From assembly GCA_008501825.1 (NCBI GenBank), contig QQUA01000023.1, positions 1 to 64,000 on the forward strand: a DNA stretch of 64,000 nt, read 5' to 3'. This document shows positions 24,882 to 33,051 of the stretch, piece by piece (the first letter of the stretch is position 1; every line of letters begins with the position of its first letter). A program made the position numbers and the translations under genes. Origin of the DNA: Planctomycetota bacterium (lineage in GTDB: Bacteria; Planctomycetota; UBA1135). The notes under the pieces were generated by a model. The model did not search any database. It was not told the origin of the DNA and worked only from the letters and a program-made list of their open reading frames with translations.

Positions 24882-26795
24882 TTGAAAACAACGACCTTCT
24901 ACTCCTACAAAGGTGGCCTCGGCAGGAGCCTGTTATTGGCTTGGGCTGCTGGAGCCTTGGCTCGGGAAGGCCAAAGAGTGGTGGCTTGGGATTTCGATTT
25001 GGAAGCGCCTGGCTTGCCTTTCAAGATGGGATTCAAGGGATCCGACGATATGGGGCCGGGCATCGTGGGTCTCCTTCGCCGATTTCAAGAGGGAAAACCT
25101 CCGCCACAATCGCTAGAACCTTGGATTCGCAAGGTGCCGAATACCGAAACCTTGTGGTTGCTTCCCGCCGGCCCTCTGGCATCTTCTGAATATTGGCGCC
25201 AGTTGTCTTCCATTTCCTGGAAGCAGTTGTTTTTTGACTCCGATTCCCAAGGGGCTCGGTTCTTCCAATGGCTAAAGGAAGCCATGGAAGAGGAATTCCG
25301 ACCCGATCACGTCATGGTGGATGCCCGGACCGGAGTCACGGAAATGGGCGGGGCCGCCCTTTCCTTGATGGCGGATCAAATCCTGGCCCTCCTCGGCACG
25401 TCACCCGAGGGCATCCATGGAACCCGGGAAATCCTTCGAAGTGTGGCCGGAAGCTCACGAGCAAAAGAAAAGGGATGTCCGCGAATGGCTTTGGTTTTAG
25501 CGCGGATGCCGGCTTCCTTAGCTTCTCCGGATCTGCAAAGCCTTCGTCGAGCGGTGCGAGGAAAGATTTGCCAAGAAGCCGAGCCCTTGACTTTGACCTT
25601 GGATTTGGAACTTCCTTTGGTGGTTCGTTCCGAACCCAAACTTCAGGAAGATGAAAGGGTGGCTCTCACCGACGTGGATTTACGCGTTCACGAAGACTAT
25701 CAAGCCATTCTTTCGTGGCTTAAAGGCGGCGCGGTTCCGGAACAAGCTCCAGGCGTACAAATTCCCAGAGATTCGTCGATAGAAGAACTCAAGCGGGGCA
25801 TCGCTCTGCAACAAGAGTTGGCTGAAAGACTGCCGGAAACTTATCTACCGGACTTGGCCTCTTCCTTGAATAAGCTTTCGGTCTCGTTTTTAGAAATGGG
25901 CCGCCATGAGGAATCGCTTTCTGCGATCGAGGAGGCGGTGGAGATCCGGCGATCTCTTGCAGCCTCGCGTCCGGATGCCTTCCTTCCGGATTTGGCTATG
26001 TCGCTGAACAACCTGAGCCTAAGGCTGGGCGCTCTTGGTCGTCGTGAGGAAGCGCTGGTGGCGATCGAGGAGGCCGTGAAGATCCGGCGATCTCTTGCAA
26101 AATCGCGTCCGGATGCCTTCCTTCCGGATTTGGCTATGTCGCTGAACAACCTGAGCCTAAGGCTGGGCGCTCTTGGTCGTCGTGAGGAAGCGCTGGTGGC
26201 GATCAAGGAGGCCGTGGAGCATTACCGCTCTCTAGCGTCCTCGCGTCCGGATGCCTTCCTTCCGGATTTGGCTATGTCGCTGAACAATCTGAGCAATCGG
26301 TACAGCGACCTTGATCGTCATAAGGATGCACTTGCGGCGATCGAAAAGGCGATGAAGCATTACCAATCCCTTGCCGAATCGCATCCTGAGGCTTTCCTCC
26401 CCCAATTTGGGATTTCGCTGCATAATCTGAGCATTCACTTGAACTATTATGATCGGCGGGAGGAAGCTCTTGCGACTATTAAAGAGGCCGTTGCCATCTG
26501 GGAAAAACTTGTCAAAAAAAATCCAAAGACTTACTATTCAAATTTCGTTCACAGCCTCTTTGTGCTTGGCTGTCTCCAAACTGATTCCGCCCCGAAAGAA
26601 GCTGCCAACACTCTTGAGAAAGGCCTAGAAGTTCTTTTACCACATCTCTCGAAATCGAAGGAGGCCTTTTCCGGACTGGCCACCAAATTATTAAAGGAGG
26701 CTAAAGCCGCTCGTCAAAATGCAGGCATGGATGCCGAAAATGAGATCATCAGGGAAGTCTCATCTATTCTCCAAATCTCACCTGATGAAAGCTGA
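24882..26795 (+). CDS. KGGxGR-type P-loop ATPase fused to TPR repeats
   Basis: 637 residues, TTG start three bases after the previous stop. The N-terminal ~290 residues are a MinD/ParA-related P-loop domain with the variant Walker A K10-G-G-L-G-R-S16, the following signature WDFDLEAPGL (about residues 41-50), and a DARTG motif (residues ~147-151), all hallmarks of the KGGVGR-type family. From about residue 316 there are five kinesin-light-chain-like TPR units of 46 residues (PDLAMSLNNLS..REEALVAIEEAV). Three consecutive units are almost identical in DNA. Such ATPase-TPR fusions are seen in bacterial signalling and predicted conflict systems; an immune role here is inference. The last ~400 bases become clearly more AT-rich than the surrounding genome, consistent with an accessory origin. 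Confidence 0.85.
   Translation: MKTTTFYSYKGGLGRSLLLAWAAGALAREGQRVVAWDFDLEAPGLPFKMGFKGSDDMGPGIVGLLRRFQEGKPPPQSLEPWIRKVPNTETLWLLPAGPLASSEYWRQLSSISWKQLFFDSDSQGARFFQWLKEAMEEEFRPDHVMVDARTGVTEMGGAALSLMADQILALLGTSPEGIHGTREILRSVAGSSRAKEKGCPRMALVLARMPASLASPDLQSLRRAVRGKICQEAEPLTLTLDLELPLVVRSEPKLQEDERVALTDVDLRVHEDYQAILSWLKGGAVPEQAPGVQIPRDSSIEELKRGIALQQELAERLPETYLPDLASSLNKLSVSFLEMGRHEESLSAIEEAVEIRRSLAASRPDAFLPDLAMSLNNLSLRLGALGRREEALVAIEEAVKIRRSLAKSRPDAFLPDLAMSLNNLSLRLGALGRREEALVAIKEAVEHYRSLASSRPDAFLPDLAMSLNNLSNRYSDLDRHKDALAAIEKAMKHYQSLAESHPEAFLPQFGISLHNLSIHLNYYDRREEALATIKEAVAIWEKLVKKNPKTYYSNFVHSLFVLGCLQTDSAPKEAANTLEKGLEVLLPHLSKSKEAFSGLATKLLKEAKAARQNAGMDAENEIIREVSSILQISPDES
25965..26378 (+). repeat. Three 138-bp tandem repeats inside the TPR region
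   Basis: Units start at 25965, 26103 and 26241, each encoding 46 residues beginning SRPDAFLPDLAMSLNN. Units 1 and 2 are identical over their first 102 bases (25965-26066 and 26103-26204), and unit 3 matches for its first ~45 bases before diverging. Identity at synonymous positions indicates recent duplication or conversion; flanking units encode the same fold but are diverged. Confidence 0.95.
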
Positions 26796-26823
26796 AACCG
26801 AGCTGGCCAATCAAATCTAGAGA

Positions 26824-27279
26824 TCACTTTCCTTTGGTCCAAGCAAAACTCACCATGGCGATGCCGTCCTCGGTGGTCCAGCGGTGGGTTTCACAGAAGC
26901 CTTGGTTTTGATAAAGGCGCCGGGCAGGTTGATTCAAAACGCCTGTGGACACGGTGAGTTCCAGGCTTGGGTTTTGTTCGCGAAGATATTGAATCAAAGC
27001 GGAACCGGTCCCCAGCCGAAAGTATTGCGGATCCACCACCAAGGCGTCGATGTTGGCCGTTCCCGAATGGGGAGGAGCCAATTCCAATACACCCACCAAG
27101 CGCCGGCCGACTCTGGCCCCGTAAAAGCGGCTTTCGGCGGTTTGCAAATCGGCCACCGTTCGCTTCAAGGGATAGAAATCCTGAACCCCCAGAAGCTCGG
27201 CTTCCACCGCATAGGAAAGTTGCATCAAGCGGAAGATTTCTTCCGCTGCTACCGCCTGCCGATGATCAAGAAGCTCCAA
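26824..27279 (-). CDS. GNAT family N-acetyltransferase
   Basis: 151 residues, about the minimum for a complete GNAT domain. Visible elements are the beta-strand pair RRLVGVLELAP, the acetyl-CoA-binding region IDALVVDPQYFRLGTGSALIQYL (R-L-G-T-G-S-A loop) and the C-terminal strand PARRLYQNQGFCETHRW, the usual 'LYxxxGF' end of the fold. Start at TTG 27279; no ATG fits before residue 19. The acceptor substrate cannot be deduced. It converges with the KGGxGR cassette, the stop codons being 28 bases apart, and precedes no obvious partner gene. Confidence 0.85.
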   Translation of the reverse strand: MELLDHRQAVAAEEIFRLMQLSYAVEAELLGVQDFYPLKRTVADLQTAESRFYGARVGRRLVGVLELAPPHSGTANIDALVVDPQYFRLGTGSALIQYLREQNPSLELTVSTGVLNQPARRLYQNQGFCETHRWTTEDGIAMVSFAWTKGK

Positions 27280-27304
27280 GACTGAGTTGAGGCTTAAGTT
27301 TCTT

Positions 27305-27793
27305 TTAGCTGAGCGTGGCTCTTACGGCCGGTTTCGAAGTAAGGTCCGATTCACTCCGGGCCGCGCTTCTCTTGATTCTTTTGCGTTCCAGCGCACGATG
27401 GGTTCGAGGACGGGACAACAACAAAGAAACCAAAACGGCAAAACCCAGGGCCACGATGCCGGTCATCCAGGCGAAGACACCAGCCAAGCCACGATAGCTA
27501 CCGATCCAAAGCAAACTGTCGCCGGCCACTCCTAGATTCAACAGCAGGAATGCCCAGGCTAGGAAACGAGCCATTTTGGAACCGAAATCTTCCAATCGGG
27601 CCGAAGAAGTCAAACCTTTCCAGGACCGGACCGAGCAAGCCACCGCCAGGAAGCCCAAGCCTACTGAGACCACGAAAGAGTGGCCGATCCACTCATCCAT
27701 GCCCCGGTCCAGCAGGAGAAAACTCAGCAAGGTCAAACCAGCAAGCAAAAACAAAAAGACTTTACTGATCCAAGTAAAACGAAGTTGATCCAT
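27305..27793 (-). CDS. Four-helix integral membrane protein, unknown function
   Basis: 162 residues with four predicted transmembrane helices (about residues 9-28, 37-54, 74-93 and 100-124) and a basic cytosolic C-terminal tail rich in Arg, Lys and Ser (RTHRALERKRIKRSAARSESD). No family recognised. Upstream of the ATG at 27793 there is a short hairpin (27831-27849). It lies 25 bases ahead of the GNAT gene on the same strand, so the two may be cotranscribed. Nothing in the sequence indicates a substrate. Confidence 0.65.
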   Translation of the reverse strand: MDQLRFTWISKVFLFLLAGLTLLSFLLLDRGMDEWIGHSFVVSVGLGFLAVACSVRSWKGLTSSARLEDFGSKMARFLAWAFLLLNLGVAGDSLLWIGSYRGLAGVFAWMTGIVALGFAVLVSLLLSRPRTHRALERKRIKRSAARSESDLTSKPAVRATLS

Positions 27794-27830
27794 GACGATG
27801 ACTCAGTACCAAAAAGGATTGCAAGAAGTT

Positions 27831-27849
27831 TCGGCCCCTGAAGGGCCGA
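27831..27849. other. Hairpin upstream of the four-helix membrane protein gene
   Basis: Perfect 7-bp inverted repeat TCGGCCC / GGGCCGA with a 5-base loop, 38 bases before the ATG at 27793. It has no strong T-run on either strand (AACTTCTT on the minus strand), so it could be part of a leader or a second, weaker terminator behind the VOC gene. Confidence 0.35.
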
Positions 27850-27881
27850 GGCTCCCCAACATAACATCGAGCCGGCCGGCA

Positions 27882-27927
27882 GTAAAACCAGGGCTTTGAC
27901 CGAAGGAGCACGATCGGCCAAAGCCCT
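27882..27927 (-). terminator. Probable terminator after the VOC protein gene
   Basis: 9-bp stem AGGGCTTTG / CAAAGCCCT with a 20-base loop that contains a further short pairing (CCGA/TCGG). On the minus strand it is followed by GGTTTTAC. It begins about 20 bases past the stop at 27949. Confidence 0.65.
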
Positions 27928-27948
27928 CCTAGTCGTTTCCCGAAAGTC

Positions 27949-28758
27949 TCAGCAGCCTTCCTGCGGCAGCAACTTGATGATGCAAAACGCGCCGCCTTGG
28001 GGATCCATCGCCGCGGCGAAACGGCCGATACCGGGAATGTCGGTCGGCGGTACGTGAAGCTGCCCACCGTTATCCTGAATGTACTTGGCTCCGGCTTCGC
28101 AATCTTCCACGGCGAAGTAAAGCATCCAATGGGGCGGCACTTCGGCGGGGAATTCTTCTCCCATTTCCATCATGCCGGCGGCGGGCATCTCCCCCATCAT
28201 CATCATGGTGTAATGGATGTCCTTGCCACTAGGATCTTTCATTTGCTGATCCACCGGAGTCCAGCCGAACAAACCGGAGTAGAACGCTTTGCAGGCGGCG
28301 GCGTCGCGAGTCATCAGCTCGAACCAGCAATAACTTCCGGGATCGCCGAAGAAGCCGGCACCGCTATGAGCTTTGGGTTGCCAAATGGCAAAAGGAGCAC
28401 CGGAGGGATCGACGATCACGGCCATCAGCCCGTGATCCATTACGTCCATCGGCTCCATAATGACGCTCCCGCCCAATTCCTTGGCTTTGGCAGCCGAGGC
28501 ATGGGTGTTCTCCACACAGACGTAGCTCAACCAATGAGGAGGAACACCGGCTTCGGCCTGTTCCGGCATTTGCTGGTAAAGCCCGCCTATATCCTTGCCA
28601 TCTTTCTGCAGCAAGGTGTAATCGCCGTGATCGCTGGAATTCACGTAGTGAGTCCAGGAAAACAGCCCTTCGTAAAACGCAGTGGCGGCTTTCGGATCGG
28701 TGGTGGAGAGGTCGGCCCAGCAAAAAGTGCCGGGAGCGTATGTGGTCATTGCAGGCAT
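27949..28758 (-). CDS. Two-domain VOC (glyoxalase/bleomycin-resistance-fold) protein
   Basis: 269 residues from ATG 28758, nine bases after GGAGG. Two tandem VOC modules are visible: residues ~8-125 (CWADLSTTDPKAATAFYEGLFSW .. GAPFAIWQP) and ~140-267 (YCWFELMTRDAAACKAFYSGLFGW .. GGAFCIIKL). Proteins of this architecture resemble the duplicated hydroxylase-like or lyase-like VOC proteins annotated in actinomycetes and planctomycetes (27 kDa antigen Cfp30B type). A Met-rich stretch (MMMMGEMPAAGMMEMGEE) lies in the second module. VOC proteins bind divalent metals and small ligands, but the substrate here is unknown. It is monocistronic with its own terminator. Confidence 0.88.
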   Translation of the reverse strand: MPAMTTYAPGTFCWADLSTTDPKAATAFYEGLFSWTHYVNSSDHGDYTLLQKDGKDIGGLYQQMPEQAEAGVPPHWLSYVCVENTHASAAKAKELGGSVIMEPMDVMDHGLMAVIVDPSGAPFAIWQPKAHSGAGFFGDPGSYCWFELMTRDAAACKAFYSGLFGWTPVDQQMKDPSGKDIHYTMMMMGEMPAAGMMEMGEEFPAEVPPHWMLYFAVEDCEAGAKYIQDNGGQLHVPPTDIPGIGRFAAAMDPQGGAFCIIKLLPQEGC

Positions 28759-28847
28759 GCCGGAAGTCCTCCGCAGATGGTAAGGGAAAGAAGACCCCAG
28801 CCTAACGGCGCGGTACCGGCCGCCCCGCCCTTTCCCCTCAGGGCTTC

Positions 28848-29348
28848 TCAAGCCCCGGAAGGGACGCCGTAGGCCTGGGCCGCCGCCTCGACCTCACCCC
28901 AGGTATCCCAAATCTGCTTTAAAACCGAATCCAGCTCCGCTTCCTGCTCAGGTTCTTGCCGGCGGATTTCCTCAATCAGATCGTGCATTTCTCCGCGCAA
29001 GTCCGGAAAGCGCCGCCAAAAAGGGAGAGATTGCCGCCAAGCCTCCCGGTGTCCAGCAAAGGCACGAGCGAACTCCGGCGGGCAAACAGAAAAATCCAGG
29101 GTCTCCAGGTCTCGGACATAGGTCTCCACCGCCGCCGCCAATGAATCGGTTTCAGGCGCGTGGTTACGGCGAGCGCCCATGGCCGAGTCTGCGGCGAATA
29201 CCGCCTCCATCGCCACCACCCAATCGGCTTGCTGCCGGCCCTGGATTTCCGGATCGTTGGTTTGGCTTCCGGAACAACTCCCACTCCAGCCACCCAAGCC
29301 GCAAAGGAGGAGACTGAGCCAAAAGCCGACTTGAAAGCGGCCGGCCAT
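28848..29348 (-). CDS. Probable secreted or lipid-anchored helical protein, unknown function
   Basis: 166 residues from ATG 29348, chosen because the product then begins with a signal sequence (MAGRFQVGFWLSLLLCGLGGWSG) ending at Cys25, a weak lipobox-like site. The frame extends upstream to 29429 but overlaps the preceding gene. The mature part is helical and acidic with Trp-rich stretches (FAGHREAWRQSLPFWRRFPDLRGEMHDLIEEIRR) and one further cysteine in FSVCPPEF. I recognise no family. The gene follows the sulfatase-fold gene with a spacing of about 31 bases on the same strand and may be its accessory lipoprotein. Confidence 0.6.
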   Translation of the reverse strand: MAGRFQVGFWLSLLLCGLGGWSGSCSGSQTNDPEIQGRQQADWVVAMEAVFAADSAMGARRNHAPETDSLAAAVETYVRDLETLDFSVCPPEFARAFAGHREAWRQSLPFWRRFPDLRGEMHDLIEEIRRQEPEQEAELDSVLKQIWDTWGEVEAAAQAYGVPSGA

Positions 29349-29379
29349 TACCTTCTTGCTCCTGAAACTGCCGGCAGAT

Positions 29380-31518
29380 TCAAGGTTGCTCGCCGTCATC
29401 CTTTTCATCGGTGGTATATCCGACTTCATTCAAATCGGTTTTGGCCTGATTCATGGCTTGCGCCAGAAGCTGCACCGTTTTGGAGACTTGATAAACCGGA
29501 GCCTGCTCCAACCAAGCCAGCAAAGCTTGTTGCAGAGATTCCACCCGAGGCCCGGAATTCATGGGCGTTTCTTGTTGCGGGTCTTTTTCCAAGTCGAACA
29601 ACTCCAACCAAGCCCCGCCCTTGGCTTTGCCCTCTTCATCCACCGGTTGATATTGGAATAATTGGGCGCCGTCGGCGACCCAAGCCAAGATTTCCCGGGC
29701 GTAAGCATCGCCGTATTTTTTGACCCGAGCTTGATCCCAATACAATTCACCCAAAACAGTATGCGCTTGCTCACGGTCCATCAACGGCCGCCCCTGAAAC
29801 ACTTGCTCTTCCCACCGAGTGTCATCCAGCCCCAGGCGTTTCAACACGGTCGGCAACAAATCCACTTGATGGACCGGATAATCCCGCACTGCCGCTTCGA
29901 CGCCGTCGGCCTTGGGAAACTTCACCAGCAGCGGAATGTGGGAAACTTGAGCGTTCAAGGTAAAACCGTGGCCGACGATGTTGTGTTCGCCAAGGTGCTC
30001 GCCGTGATCGGCCAAAACGATGACCAAGGATTGATCCCAGCGTCCGTCATCTTTTAAACGCTGGAATAGGGCTCCCATGTGATGATCCTGGAACCTCAAC
30101 TCGGCGTCGTATTGGCTCTTCACCCACTTCTGGGCGTTCGGGTCCGCCTCCCGCTTCCCTTGCAACAACTCGTAGTAATACTCCACCGTGTCGCCGACGT
30201 CGACGGTCAACTCCGAACCCGGGAACAAGTTTTTATAGGCCCTCAACGGCCAATAAGGCGAATGGGCGTCGAAGTAATTGACGAACAAGAAGTGCCTTCC
30301 TTCTTGATCCTGATCCAACCAGCGGAATACCGATTCGTTGACTTCATCCGCCCGACGGTATCCATGGCCGAAGCGAAGGACGTCCGGTTCCAGAGGGAAC
30401 AAATAACGATCCACCCAATGGTAAAGGGCCAAGCGAGGGCCGACTCCGGTCACCATGCGATCGTCATACCAATCGAAGCCTTGCACCATGCCGAATTCCT
30501 TGCCCATGTAGCGGCCGGCGACGAAGGCTCCGGTGCGGTAACCGTAAGCCCGCAGGATTTCCGCCATGGTGGTGTGTTCCGGATCCAAGGGTCGAATCCA
30601 AGTACCGAATTTTTCGCTGGAGATGTCGCCCCCTTCTTTTTCCTGCTCGGCGGCGGATTTGTAGCGGGCACCGTGAGAATAAGGAAACAAACCGGTAAAC
30701 ATGGACGCGTGAGTCGGCACGGTCCACGAAGAAGCGGCATAAGCCTGATCGAAGCGTACCGCTTCCTGAGCGAATTCCGCCAAGTGCGGAGAGGTATCCC
30801 GGTCATATCCATAGGGAGTCAAATGATCCACACGGGTCGTGTCCAAAGTCACCAAAACCACGTCCGGGCGTTCGGCGGAGGGCGGTCCCGGGCTTTCCAA
30901 ATTGGAAGGAGCTCCAGGATTCATTCGGCTCTGGTTGTAAAAAGCGGCGGTCCGCCCCGGCATCTCGGGCACCTGGTACAACCAGGTCGCCAAGCCCCAA
31001 GGCAACAAAAAACAAGCGGCCAAAGTCACCAAGCCGCCAAAGGTCCATAGCCCCAGCGACCGGTCCTGCCTCGAAGCCAATCTAGGCAGCCACCACCAAC
31101 CGGCGACCGTCGCCAGCAGGAAGAAGAAGGCCGCCGCGCCGACGCCGTAGGGGGAATTCAGGGGCTTGCCCAGGACCATTTTGGTCCCGTCCGTAGCCAA
31201 GATCAGGGCCAGCAAATAGAGCAAACAAAATCCCATCCAGGCGCGGTGCCGGCCGCGCCCCTGGAATCCGGCGATTCGGATCGGAAAGTATCCGCCGCCG
31301 AGGAGGCGGCCCAGCCACAGGCACGGCCAATAGGCCACCAGCCCGAAAACCGCACCGACCAAGCCATAACCGAGCATGGCCACCTGCAAGGTGTCGAGTT
31401 CCAGTTCCGGTCGCCCTTGGGTCCAAAGCAAAAACGCGGCTTCCAAGCCGCCCAGCCAGGCTGCCGGCACCGCGCCGGCGAGCATGAAAAGAAAAGGGTT
31501 GGCACCGCGCCGATCCAT
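29380..31518 (-). CDS. Membrane-bound sulfatase-fold enzyme with Thr at the nucleophile position
   Basis: 712 residues from ATG 31518. Residues ~10-185 contain about six membrane helices; the rest is a periplasmic alkaline-phosphatase-superfamily domain. Metal-site motifs are visible (VTLDTTRVDHLTPYGYDRDTSPHL near 222-246 and LADHGEHLGEH). At the catalytic position the sequence is SSW-T266-VPTHASMFTG instead of the C/S-x-P-S-R of true sulfatases, so a formylglycine cannot be formed. Thr is the nucleophile in related phosphotransferases such as LtaS and EptA. The enzyme may therefore transfer or hydrolyse phosphodiesters of lipids or surface glycans rather than sulfate esters; that is inference. 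It is probably cotranscribed with the small downstream gene. Confidence 0.87.
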   Translation of the reverse strand: MDRRGANPFLFMLAGAVPAAWLGGLEAAFLLWTQGRPELELDTLQVAMLGYGLVGAVFGLVAYWPCLWLGRLLGGGYFPIRIAGFQGRGRHRAWMGFCLLYLLALILATDGTKMVLGKPLNSPYGVGAAAFFFLLATVAGWWWLPRLASRQDRSLGLWTFGGLVTLAACFLLPWGLATWLYQVPEMPGRTAAFYNQSRMNPGAPSNLESPGPPSAERPDVVLVTLDTTRVDHLTPYGYDRDTSPHLAEFAQEAVRFDQAYAASSWTVPTHASMFTGLFPYSHGARYKSAAEQEKEGGDISSEKFGTWIRPLDPEHTTMAEILRAYGYRTGAFVAGRYMGKEFGMVQGFDWYDDRMVTGVGPRLALYHWVDRYLFPLEPDVLRFGHGYRRADEVNESVFRWLDQDQEGRHFLFVNYFDAHSPYWPLRAYKNLFPGSELTVDVGDTVEYYYELLQGKREADPNAQKWVKSQYDAELRFQDHHMGALFQRLKDDGRWDQSLVIVLADHGEHLGEHNIVGHGFTLNAQVSHIPLLVKFPKADGVEAAVRDYPVHQVDLLPTVLKRLGLDDTRWEEQVFQGRPLMDREQAHTVLGELYWDQARVKKYGDAYAREILAWVADGAQLFQYQPVDEEGKAKGGAWLELFDLEKDPQQETPMNSGPRVESLQQALLAWLEQAPVYQVSKTVQLLAQAMNQAKTDLNEVGYTTDEKDDGEQP

Positions 31519-31549
31519 GGCCCTATTCTGCAATTTCCTTGGGTTGGAA

Positions 31550-31616
31550 AGAGAAAAAAGAAAGGGAAGGAACGGCAGGACCGTTCCTTCCCCTGTCGGC
31601 GACGAGGCGGTCGCCG
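31550..31616 (-). terminator. Tandem-hairpin terminator after the first OprP-like porin gene
   Basis: On the minus strand a first stem CGGCGAC / GTCGCCG (31597-31616) is followed by a second perfect stem AAGGAACGG / CCGTTCCTT (31567-31589, 5-base loop) and then by CCCTTTCTTTTTTCTC. It lies directly behind the stop codon at 31630. Confidence 0.85.
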
Positions 31617-31629
31617 GTTTTCTTTGTAC

Positions 31630-32889
31630 CTAGAAGGCGAACTGGATCCGAATCTGACCGATCAGGGTGTCGTCGACACCATCCAAGTCGGCCTGGATGA
31701 CTTCGAACATCACCCGGGTGTTGTTGCTGGTGTACCAGTTCAGGCCAGCACCGATGTCGGTCAACTCCCCGCCCAGGATCGGGCCGTCGTTGAGGTCGAT
31801 CGAGCTGTAACGCAACTTGGCTTCCAAGGCGCCGCATCCTTCATCGTCATCGATGAAGGCGTTGCTGCCGGGCTTCACCCCGGAGAAAGCACCTTTGGAA
31901 CGCTTGTAATTGCGGTGATCTTCGGTCAGAAAGAAACCGCCTTCCACGTAGTAACCGCTGAAGGAGGGATCCGGGCCGGCTACGGCATTGGCATCGCTTT
32001 GGATGTACTCGCCTTGGACCGAGTAGCGGTTATTGACCCAGGCGGCTTCCAAACCGACCAAGGTGACGTCTTCCACGGCGAAGTTCCCGGTGTTCACGAA
32101 CCGGGGGCCGAAACCCATTTCCGGGCGGGCGCGGACCCGGTACATGCCCTGGTCCGGACTGTGGACGCCGAGGGACAGACCGAGGTGCAGGACCTGGTAG
32201 TCGCCTTCTTCGTCCTTGTAGATCGGGGTGCCGGTGATTCGCCCAGTGGCGCTCCACTCGGCATCACTCATTTGATCTCCCTGGTCGTCCGAATCCCGGA
32301 AGATTCCGACGGCAAAGGTCAAATTATCATCGGAAGCGGTTCCATGGGCCATGATGCCGGTACTCCGCCCGGGAGTGAAGGCGTTGGCTAGGGAGCGCTC
32401 CATGAAGGTGATGTTGTTGGAACTGGTCAATTCTTCCAAGCTGAACGGCTCCTTGAATTGACCGACTCGGAAGTTCACCGGGTTGCCGGTGGTTCCGATA
32501 TAGACGTCTTTGAACTCGGCCATGCCGCCGGCGAAGTCGTACTGGGTTTTGAACTCCAGGCTGTCCCAGAGCTCGCCCCGCAAGTAGACCCGTGCCCGGC
32601 GGAAGTTGACACCATCTTCCAACTGGCTGGTGCCGACCGCCGCAGCGACTCGTGGGTTGTTCTTGACGTAGCTGTAGTCCTGATGGAAGCGACCGCCGAT
32701 GCGGATTTTCGCCATGCCATCTCGAGTCTCCATGCGAAGGGAATCCTTCCAGAAGACACGGAACTCATTGGGATCTTGCCAGGAGGCAAGGCTGCTGTCA
32801 TTCCGGACCGCGTCCGGGCCTTCACCTCCGACCCCAGGGTCGGAAGTAAATGGCAGTAGTTGCAGCAGGAGGATTGCTTGCGAGATCAT
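31630..32889 (-). CDS. OprO/OprP-family outer-membrane porin (copy 1)
   Basis: 419 residues with a short signal-like N-terminus (MISQAILLLQLLPFTSDPG). The protein matches the phosphate-selective porin O/P layout: FRVFWKDSLRMETRDG near the start, an FRRARVYLRGELWDSLEFKTQYDF segment, GQFKEPFSLEELTSSNNITFMERSLANAF, and a C-terminal aromatic residue (RIQFAF) as in outer-membrane beta-barrels. Amphipathic beta strands cover the length. It has two paralogues immediately upstream (33050-34309 and 34333-35544) but its own terminator and a ~160-base upstream gap, so it is probably a separate transcript. In Pseudomonas OprP/OprO pass phosphate and polyphosphate; that specificity is not proven for this branch. 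Confidence 0.9.
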   Translation of the reverse strand: MISQAILLLQLLPFTSDPGVGGEGPDAVRNDSSLASWQDPNEFRVFWKDSLRMETRDGMAKIRIGGRFHQDYSYVKNNPRVAAAVGTSQLEDGVNFRRARVYLRGELWDSLEFKTQYDFAGGMAEFKDVYIGTTGNPVNFRVGQFKEPFSLEELTSSNNITFMERSLANAFTPGRSTGIMAHGTASDDNLTFAVGIFRDSDDQGDQMSDAEWSATGRITGTPIYKDEEGDYQVLHLGLSLGVHSPDQGMYRVRARPEMGFGPRFVNTGNFAVEDVTLVGLEAAWVNNRYSVQGEYIQSDANAVAGPDPSFSGYYVEGGFFLTEDHRNYKRSKGAFSGVKPGSNAFIDDDEGCGALEAKLRYSSIDLNDGPILGGELTDIGAGLNWYTSNNTRVMFEVIQADLDGVDDTLIGQIRIQFAF

Positions 32890-33003
32890 CGGGCTTTCTT
32901 CTCCACACGAAGGGGAAGGTGTTCGACTTTCAAGCCGACCAGGATGCTAGAACCCCAGGCCAAGGGCAAGCAGCGGTATGTGAAGATTTGATTAAAGAAA
33001 AGC

Positions 33004-33051
33004 GAGGCCCCTACCGAAGCTGGCCATTTTCGGGGCCGAAACCCGGGCCTC
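33004..33051 (-). terminator. Possible terminator after the second OprP-like porin gene
   Basis: Inverted repeat GAGGCCC (33004-33010) / GGGCCTC (33045-33051) with an internal GC-rich stretch, followed on the minus strand by GCTTTTCTTTA. The right arm touches the stop codon at 33050-33052. The pairing has a large loop, so it is only moderately convincing. Confidence 0.5.

Noticed and set aside
25965..26378. Possible CRISPR-like or regulatory repeat array
   Set aside because: The repeats are in frame, 138 bp long, contiguous without spacers and encode TPR units, so they are coding repeats.
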